Assembly (NCBI GenBank): GCA_028289095.1
Contig: JAQGGY010000011.1
Span: 1-9,471 of the forward strand
Direction of reading: 5' to 3'
Length of the DNA stretch: 9,471 nucleotides
Origin: Candidatus Saccharimonadota bacterium
GTDB taxonomy: Bacteria > Patescibacteriota > Saccharimonadia > Saccharimonadales > Saccharimonadaceae
Below are positions 5,153 through 9,471 of this stretch, in pieces. Position 1 is the first letter of the stretch. Each line of letters begins with the position of its first letter. A program made the position numbers and the translations under genes. The notes under the pieces are model-generated. The model did not search any database and had not been told where the DNA came from. It was given only the letters and a program-made list of their open reading frames with translations.

Positions 5153-5515
5153 CTATTCGGTTGTTTGAACAACCAGGCTTTTTGCAAGTTCACGATTCGA
5201 ACGGATAACCTGATTGCTTAACGCAGACATCGCTATCAGTATCAATCCCGTAAAGAGCGCGACGGTTTCAAACGTGCGGTCGTAATGAGGACTGATTTCC
5301 CACACGCTGTTAGCTATGATGCCCACTACTAGGCCGAGGCCGATAGTGAACACCACCCTTATGGTCAATGAAATACTGGTGAGCTCCGCAGTGAGAAGGT
5401 CTGCACCCTTAACTGCCCGTAAATACGTCAGCCTCGAATACAACCTAACCACCTGGATGGATCCGTCAATCAGTTCACGGACGTCCTGTATTTTTGGAAC
5501 AAACGCCTTAATCAT
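5153..5515 (-). CDS. Two-helix membrane protein, 120 aa, unknown function
   Basis: The protein begins MIKAFVPKIQDVRELIDGS. A soluble, amphipathic N-terminal half (about 1-48) is followed by membrane segments at about residues 49-70 (SLTIRVVFTIGLGLVVGIIANSVW region) and 84-101 (TVALFTGLILIAMSALS), then a basic C-terminal tail. The ATG at 5515 is chosen over an in-frame TTG one codon earlier because GGAG (5523-5526) lies 7 bases before the ATG. The mRNA leader is about 67 bases and carries two hairpins. The gene lies between hisS and tig, with a candidate promoter just after the hisS stop. I recognise no family. Confidence 0.72.
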   Translation of the reverse strand: MIKAFVPKIQDVRELIDGSIQVVRLYSRLTYLRAVKGADLLTAELTSISLTIRVVFTIGLGLVVGIIANSVWEISPHYDRTFETVALFTGLILIAMSALSNQVIRSNRELAKSLVVQTTE

Positions 5516-5535
5516 CAATATACTCCGTCTCAGTA

Positions 5536-5551
5536 TGTCGCCGAAGCGACA
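5536..5551 (-). other. UUCG-capped hairpin in the leader of the 120-aa gene
   Basis: On the minus strand TGTCGC-TTCG-GCGACA forms a perfect 6-bp stem closed by C(UUCG)G, one of the most stable RNA tetraloops. It ends 9 bases before the GGAG ribosome site, close enough to affect initiation or mRNA stability. No T run follows. Confidence 0.8.
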
Positions 5552-5556
5552 ATCTA

Positions 5557-5578
5557 GATAGCTTCAATTGAAGATATC
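5557..5578. repeat. 22-bp palindrome downstream of the candidate promoter at 5589-5617
   Basis: GATA-n-CTTCAATTGAAG-n-TATC is symmetric over 22 bp apart from one mismatched pair. It lies right after the predicted transcription start of the 120-aa gene, a common place for a repressor operator; as RNA it could also fold into a hairpin next to the UUCG stem. Confidence 0.7.
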
Positions 5579-5588
5579 TCTAAATAAT

Positions 5589-5617
5589 ACTTTAACATAA
5601 ATATTATAAGAAAGCAA
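5589..5617 (-). promoter_or_regulatory. Candidate promoter of the 120-aa membrane-protein gene
   Basis: On the minus strand, TTGCTT (5612-5617), a 17-base spacer and TAAAGT (5589-5594) with TG one base upstream. The -35 is 2 bases past the hisS stop codon. Both hexamers are imperfect, and other AT-rich hexamers are nearby. Confidence 0.45.
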
Positions 5618-5619
5618 TG

Positions 5620-6960
5620 TTACTCAAACAGGTCGTCAAGTTCATCGAGGTGTGGACGGCGGCGATCTTTGACTGTGCTAACGATGCGCTCAAAGCTTAG
5701 TTTTTGCTCTTCGCTAGATGCAGTGTCTTTGAAGGAATATATTTCTGTCTTTAATTCCTCTTCTCCAACAAATACTAGAAAAGGAATTTCCTTTTTAACA
5801 GCAGTCTTGATTTGCTTATCAAGTTTGCGCCCCGTATTGTCTAATTCGGTATTCACGCCTTCGTTACGCAGTTCAGCGGCAAGCATTGTTGCTCCCGGTA
5901 ACATATCGTCACCCAAAACTGCGATATACACCTCTGTGGTCGACGGTAACTTCGGCAACAAATTATGTGTCTGCAGAAATAGTTCAGTCATAGTCAAACC
6001 AGGTGCCATACCAACAGCCGATATTGGCTCTGCGCCAAACAGACCAACTAATCCGTCATATCGTCCTCCGCCAAAAAGCGAACGGTTATTATCAGGATGA
6101 TTATCAAAGAATTCGAATACCGTACCAGTGTAATAATCTAGGCCGCGCATCAATGTAATATCAAATACAGCGTTCTTTACCCCTGCGGCATCCAGCAAAA
6201 CAAATAATTCCTGTACTTCTTTGACGGCATTGTTATCGCGAATTTCTTCGGGTAAATCCATCATACTGGTCGCATTCAACAAAATCGAGATCTTTGTCAA
6301 TCCGTCTGCGGCCATGGCTTCACCGAAAATATCGATTGCCTGGTCGCGAAAATCTTCGGTACTGATTTTATTTTTACGATCGAACAGCTTAATCATCAAC
6401 TGGGATTGAACTGCATCAAGGCCTAGGTACTGCGCCATCATATAATTAATAATCTTGCGGTTATTTATTTTAATGCTGTACATGTCATCAGTCGCGCCAA
6501 ATACTTTTAACATCTCCGCACCCATAGAAATAATTTCTGATTCCGGTTGAGCACCTTCAACACCAAATATATCAACGTTAAGTTGCCAGAACTCACGCTC
6601 GCGGCCACGCTGAGGGCGTTCGTAACGCATAAAGTTAGCGATCGAGAATAGCCTGGCAGGATATGCCATTTCTTGACGCCGAGCAGCGACCATACGACTG
6701 ATAGACGGTGTCATTTCGGGACGGATAGCGACAATACGACCACCGCGATCGGTAAAGGTATATGTTTGCTCGTTTGCGAGCTCTTGGCCAGATTTTGCTG
6801 CGTATACTTCAAGCGGCTCAAGCATCGGAGCACCGTACTCTTCATAGCCGTAGCGCATGACAACACGCTTCCAATTATTAAAAATGAAATTCTGAATGCG
6901 TTTTTCCGCTGGATAATAATCTCGCGTGCCTTTGTATGGCTGTGGTGATAGTGTACTCAT
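5620..6960 (-). CDS. hisS: Histidyl-tRNA synthetase
   Basis: This class II synthetase charges tRNA-His with histidine using ATP. The 446 aa cover the catalytic core (about 8-330) and the anticodon-binding domain (about 343-430, with NTGRKLDKQIK and FLVFVGEEEL). Motif 1 lies near residues 38-53 (GYEEYGAPMLEPLEVY), motif 2 at 112-133 (RYERPQRGREREFWQ, then the D-I-F-G end). The histidine-specific RGLDYYTG is at 272-279 and GGGRYDG at 297-303. Because of the anticodon domain and intact histidine motifs it is a synthetase, not the HisZ paralogue. Oddly, motif 3 (315-328) reads AVGMAPGLTMTELF where most HisRS have GLERL: the usual Glu-Arg pair is Thr323-Met324. No Shine-Dalgarno sequence or good promoter was found in the 68 bases upstream, so it may be read from the gene at 7029-7709. 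Confidence 0.96.
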   Translation of the reverse strand: MSTLSPQPYKGTRDYYPAEKRIQNFIFNNWKRVVMRYGYEEYGAPMLEPLEVYAAKSGQELANEQTYTFTDRGGRIVAIRPEMTPSISRMVAARRQEMAYPARLFSIANFMRYERPQRGREREFWQLNVDIFGVEGAQPESEIISMGAEMLKVFGATDDMYSIKINNRKIINYMMAQYLGLDAVQSQLMIKLFDRKNKISTEDFRDQAIDIFGEAMAADGLTKISILLNATSMMDLPEEIRDNNAVKEVQELFVLLDAAGVKNAVFDITLMRGLDYYTGTVFEFFDNHPDNNRSLFGGGRYDGLVGLFGAEPISAVGMAPGLTMTELFLQTHNLLPKLPSTTEVYIAVLGDDMLPGATMLAAELRNEGVNTELDNTGRKLDKQIKTAVKKEIPFLVFVGEEELKTEIYSFKDTASSEEQKLSFERIVSTVKDRRRPHLDELDDLFE

Positions 6961-7028
6961 TTACTTTATATCGTTGCATATTTAACCACTGTTTGCAAGC
7001 ATAAGGGGTTTATTTTCTACGTAAAAAG

Positions 7029-7709
7029 CTACGATATGATTCGTTCGTTAATAAATGCAGTCGTTACAAACATACGCTCATTCTTTGGAGATTCGTGCGA
7101 GCGTTCTTCGTCGACACCTTGTCCATCCTCATTCACACCAAGGTGGGCCATAAATTGCACCTGCGCTGCACGTATCGCATCATTATCAACTAACTTGGAC
7201 TTTGGAATAAGCGTACGGGCATAAATAACCTCATCAGGCGTATCGTCACTAGGCATAATACGCAGATGTCGCAACAAGCTTTTACCAAATTTCCGCTTTG
7301 CTAATGCACCAGGCAACAAAGCCAGCTCGACAATCATCGCGCCCGTATATATACGCTCTAAACGCGGCCGATACGCAGCGACAGGAACTGACTGGGACTT
7401 TACTAGATTGATTTCTCGTTTATAGTTTTGTAGCCAATCACGATCAGACACACTATCCGGTGAATCGAGGGTTGGAATCGGCATGTAGCGCATACCACCC
7501 GTATCGCCACCTGTGTAATGCAGCCTGGTTACTTCATTAGATATCAACAGCGGTTTGAACCTAGGACGCGCTTCGGGCTTTACGAATTCAAGCAATGATT
7601 GTTCAAGTTCATCGCTAGGTTGAAAAGCCAAATGAATAGCAGCCATACCAATAAAACTATCCCGTTTAGGTACGTACGCTAGTTCCCCATGTAGATACTT
7701 TTCGTTCAT
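7029..7709 (-). CDS. Hypothetical protein, 226 aa, unknown function
   Basis: The protein starts MNEKYLHGELAYVPKRDSF and shows no membrane helix or signal peptide. Features seen: an early AAIHLAF segment, a Gly-rich LHYTGGDTGGMRYMPIPTLD stretch (residues 63-82), a central YRPRLERIYTGAMIVELALLPG, and a charged C-terminal tail (GVDEERSHESPKNER) before a hydrophobic end. None points me to a family. It begins 27 bases after the methyltransferase stop, but has its own good promoter whose -35 overlaps that stop codon. The ATG at 7709 has no Shine-Dalgarno sequence and the -10 is 7 bases away. hisS follows after 68 bases on the same strand with no terminator seen, so read-through into hisS is likely. 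Confidence 0.8.
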   Translation of the reverse strand: MNEKYLHGELAYVPKRDSFIGMAAIHLAFQPSDELEQSLLEFVKPEARPRFKPLLISNEVTRLHYTGGDTGGMRYMPIPTLDSPDSVSDRDWLQNYKREINLVKSQSVPVAAYRPRLERIYTGAMIVELALLPGALAKRKFGKSLLRHLRIMPSDDTPDEVIYARTLIPKSKLVDNDAIRAAQVQFMAHLGVNEDGQGVDEERSHESPKNERMFVTTAFINERIIS

Positions 7710-7716
7710 ACAACTA

Positions 7717-7745
7717 ATTATGGGCGCATCCTCAGGCTACGTCAA
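7717..7745 (-). promoter_or_regulatory. Promoter of the 226-aa gene, predicted leaderless
   Basis: On the minus strand, TTGACG (7740-7745, 5 of 6 matches), a 17-base spacer and CATAAT (7717-7722, 5 of 6). Seven bases separate the -10 from the ATG. The -35 overlaps the final codons of the methyltransferase gene. Confidence 0.7.
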
Positions 7746-8345
7746 TGAGTGTTCACGCATCCATGCGTACATCACAATACCAGCCGCTACGCCTACATTG
7801 ACAGAACGCGTACTGCCAAACTGTTCAATCATGATCATCTGTTCGCTAGCGGCAACCATTTGGGCACTTAGCCCTGGACCTTCTCCGCCGAATACTAACA
7901 CTGCATTTCGTGGCAGTTTTGACGAGGATAGCGGCACTGCGCCGTCTAAATTATCGATGGCGATAATATGCCTGCCCCCTACGGCCTGAACAAAATCTGC
8001 AACTGTTTGGTGATGGTAAATATCCATATAGCGGTCAGTCACCATCGCCCCGCGGCGATTCCAATGGCGCTTGCCAATAACATGAACTGCCGCGACGTTA
8101 AAGGCATTGGCATTCCGTACGATGGTGCCAATGTTCATATCGTGCTGCCAGTTTTCGATTGCAACATGCAAATCTACTCGCGTCGTATCCAGATCTGCTT
8201 TAATCGCTTCGACAGTCCAGTAACGATATTTATCATCGACATTACGGCGGTCGCCATTGGCGAGTAGCGCCGGATCGTACCGCGGTGCGGTTGGCCAAGG
8301 CCGAGGGTGTGGCCCGACGCCGATGTCTGTAGTTTTATTATTCAT
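7737..8345 (-). CDS. SpoU/TrmH-family RNA 2'-O-ribose methyltransferase
   Basis: These enzymes transfer a methyl group from S-adenosylmethionine to a ribose 2'-hydroxyl in tRNA or rRNA, using a trefoil-knot fold. All three motifs are present in the 202-aa protein. Motif 1 is NIGTIVRNANAF (71-82) with the key Arg77. Motif 2 is LVFGGEGPGLS (150-160) with Glu155. Motif 3 is STRSVNVGVAAGIVMY (178-193), with Ser181 and Asn183. There is no separate N-terminal L30-like substrate domain of the RlmB type, only about 55 extra residues beginning with a Pro-rich stretch, so a tRNA target (TrmH-like) or another target is possible; the sequence does not decide. The ATG at 8345 lacks a Shine-Dalgarno sequence; a TATAAT ends 8 bases upstream. 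The gene is divergent from the one at 8403. Confidence 0.92.
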   Translation of the reverse strand: MNNKTTDIGVGPHPRPWPTAPRYDPALLANGDRRNVDDKYRYWTVEAIKADLDTTRVDLHVAIENWQHDMNIGTIVRNANAFNVAAVHVIGKRHWNRRGAMVTDRYMDIYHHQTVADFVQAVGGRHIIAIDNLDGAVPLSSSKLPRNAVLVFGGEGPGLSAQMVAASEQMIMIEQFGSTRSVNVGVAAGIVMYAWMREHSLT

Positions 8346-8353
8346 TCATGTCG

Positions 8354-8359
8354 ATTATA
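8354..8359 (-). promoter_or_regulatory. -10 box of the methyltransferase gene, predicted leaderless
   Basis: A perfect TATAAT on the minus strand ends 8 bases before the ATG at 8345. No convincing -35 is found at 16-18 bases upstream, where the sequence is CG-rich, so either an activator is needed or initiation relies on the -10. Confidence 0.55.
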
Positions 8360-8366
8360 CCGCAGG

Positions 8367-8395
8367 TTGATTTATATCCCGGATTATGCGATAGT
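8367..8395 (+). promoter_or_regulatory. Promoter of the acidic 295-aa gene, predicted leaderless
   Basis: TTGATT (8367-8372, 4 of 6), a 17-base spacer and GATAGT (8390-8395, 4 of 6) with TG one base upstream. Seven bases separate the -10 from the ATG at 8403. It occupies the same 57-base gap as the opposite-facing methyltransferase promoter. Confidence 0.55.
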
Positions 8396-8402
8396 AACGG
8401 AC

Positions 8403-9290
8403 ATGAGCGCAGAAAAATACCAATTTGATAAAGTATCGACAGCCGTTATTGAGGATTTATTCGTCAAACTACACAACCGAGCCAAAAAAGAATATGGCAA
8501 AGCATGGGAACGGCGACGTCTCGCTGGAGCCCTCGCTTCAAAAACACTCTATTTATATGTCCAGCCCAATGCCGAAGAACTAATTACCGAATATCTGAAT
8601 GGTGACGAAGATGGAAACAAATCAAAAGACGACTTAGACGCAGAAATGACATACGACCAACGGACTGAATGTCGCGAGATTGAAGTTTCTTTTTCTGCTG
8701 AACGTTGTGAAAACGAAGAAACAGCAGAAATATCAACGAAGTATAGAGTTGAGTTGCGAAGCGCTTCGGCGCTTGATGATATCGTTGACGTCCCAGAACA
8801 GGTGCGTAGTAAGGTTGCGGTAAAATTAGCCCAGGCTGAAGAAGATCATATGCACAAAATACGTGAAGGTGAGCTCGACGAAGACGAAGATGATTTTAAC
8901 GGCACGATTGCATTCACAAAAGAACATAAATTTGCATTGTACGAACAACAAGAGAAATTAGATTATAACGTCGTACATATGTACGACGTCGGTGACTATT
9001 CGGTTCCGATGTTAAAATATCAGCCAGACGATGATTCATCTAACTCAGCATCGAAGCAAACCCAACCCGCTACAATCAATGACATATCGCATGATAACAT
9101 CGATAGCCAACAACGTGATGACACACTCGCGCTTTTTGAAGAAATTATGCGCTATCAAGATATTGAAAAGCCCGTAGAAAAGACACCAACAGAACTACGC
9201 GTCGGCCAAATAATGGCAATCCTAGCTATTCTAGAGTTCGGCGAAGCGCAAAACGAAGAACAAGAAGCGATTATTAAAGATTTAATCTAA
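8403..9290 (+). CDS. Acidic hypothetical protein, 295 aa, unknown function
   Basis: The frame is open from a GTG at 8307 inside the divergent methyltransferase gene, but the ATG at 8403 (MSAEKYQFDKVST) is preferred because a promoter-like extended -10 lies 7 bases before it and the upstream codons overlap the opposite gene. The protein is strongly acidic, with a Glu/Asp run near residues 155-166 (GELDEDEDDF). Regions that look folded: a basic helix near 20-45 (KLHNRAKKEYGKAWERRRL), a YLYV-PNAEEL segment and a helical C-terminus (LRVGQIMAILAILEFGEAQ). A Ser/Asn/Gln-rich linker (about 210-240) separates the last helices. No membrane segment or known motif is seen. I do not recognise the family. 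Confidence 0.82.
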   Translation: MSAEKYQFDKVSTAVIEDLFVKLHNRAKKEYGKAWERRRLAGALASKTLYLYVQPNAEELITEYLNGDEDGNKSKDDLDAEMTYDQRTECREIEVSFSAERCENEETAEISTKYRVELRSASALDDIVDVPEQVRSKVAVKLAQAEEDHMHKIREGELDEDEDDFNGTIAFTKEHKFALYEQQEKLDYNVVHMYDVGDYSVPMLKYQPDDDSSNSASKQTQPATINDISHDNIDSQQRDDTLALFEEIMRYQDIEKPVEKTPTELRVGQIMAILAILEFGEAQNEEQEAIIKDLI

Positions 9291-9294
9291 TTGC

Positions 9295-9323
9295 TCGACA
9301 GTGACAACAGTGAGTGGTACTAT
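9295..9323 (+). promoter_or_regulatory. Promoter of the gene entering at 9356
   Basis: TCGACA (9295-9300, 5 of 6), a 17-base spacer ending in TGG and TACTAT (9318-9323, 4 of 6), giving an extended -10 like that at 2059-2087. The predicted start near 9330 gives a leader of about 26 bases. Confidence 0.6.
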
Positions 9324-9355
9324 GAGCACACAATCACCTATAAACATGGAAAAAT

Positions 9356-9471
9356 ATGACTAAAAAAACAAATTATATTAACAACCCGCTCAAAATTGCC
9401 GTCAATGGATCAAAAGCTATATTCCAAAAAGCACCGATGGCAGCAATAGTCCTCGCCTTTTTATCAGCCGT
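9356..9471 (+). CDS. N-terminus of a probable membrane protein (partial, cut by window edge)
   Basis: The ATG at 9356 opens a frame of 38 codons running off the window. It begins MTKKTNYINNPLKIAVNGSK, a basic head, and residues 28 onward (MAAIVLAFLSA) are hydrophobic, as at the start of a membrane helix or signal anchor. A weak GGA (9348-9350) lies 5 bases before the ATG, and a promoter is found at 9295-9323. Too little is visible for a family. Confidence 0.6.
   Translation, partial: MTKKTNYINNPLKIAVNGSKAIFQKAPMAAIVLAFLSA

Noticed and set aside
5669..6100. 143-aa plus-strand frame inside hisS
   Set aside because: Antisense shadow of conserved HisRS sequence with no start signals.
6961..7028. 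hisS promoter or tRNA-His-sensing leader
   Set aside because: A TATAAA lies only 4 bases before the ATG, too close, with no -35 at a usable distance; no terminator/antiterminator or tRNA-like fold could be made.
8307..8402. Upstream extension of the acidic gene from a GTG start
   Set aside because: It overlaps the start of the divergent methyltransferase gene and contains both promoters; the ATG at 8403 has a promoter at the right distance.
1..9471. CRISPR array, tRNA or rRNA genes, transposon ends, prophage or toxin-antitoxin system
   Set aside because: No regularly spaced repeats, cloverleaf-like sequence, transposase or phage-type protein was seen. The small membrane proteins could superficially suggest toxins, but there is no partner gene or motif to support it.

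Overview
The window looks like chromosomal DNA of a small-genome bacterium of the Candidate Phyla Radiation, most likely a Saccharibacteria (TM7) relative. This rests on the look of the ClpP, trigger factor and HisRS proteins, moderate G+C, short intergenic gaps and many small proteins without recognisable homologues; it is an inference, not a proof. All reading frames are open under the standard bacterial code. The twelve complete genes end in TAA (7) or TAG (5), and none ends in TGA.

Layout. Positions 1-955 (minus strand) hold a partial two-helix membrane protein and clpP. The clpP promoter is covered by a perfect CIRCE operator (975-1001), so HrcA-type heat-shock control is expected. Positions 1146-3648 (plus strand) hold five small unrecognised genes: three membrane proteins (70, 140 and 111 aa) and two soluble proteins of 158 aa each. 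Each of the three membrane-protein genes is a stand-alone unit followed by an extra hairpin and then an intrinsic terminator. Positions 3710-4999 (minus) are tig (trigger factor). Thus tig and clpP, often neighbours in bacteria, lie on the same strand here but are separated by this opposite-strand block. Positions 5049-5146 form a non-coding stretch of three consecutive inverted repeats. After it come a two-helix membrane protein (5153-5515) with a structured leader, hisS (5620-6960), an unrecognised 226-aa protein (7029-7709) and a SpoU/TrmH-type RNA 2'-O-methyltransferase (7737-8345), all on the minus strand. Divergent from the last is an acidic 295-aa protein (8403-9290), and the window ends inside another gene (9356 onward).

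How it works together. The recognisable genes serve protein quality control (clpP, tig) and translation (hisS, the rRNA/tRNA methyltransferase). Two promoter styles are visible. At clpP, tig, 7029-7709, the methyltransferase and the acidic protein, a -10 box lies only 7-9 bases before the start codon and there is no Shine-Dalgarno sequence, which predicts leaderless mRNAs. Most of the small membrane-protein genes instead have longer leaders and a Shine-Dalgarno sequence. No tRNA, rRNA, CRISPR array, transposase, phage gene or known defence system was seen, and no gene-free stretch exceeds 300 bases.
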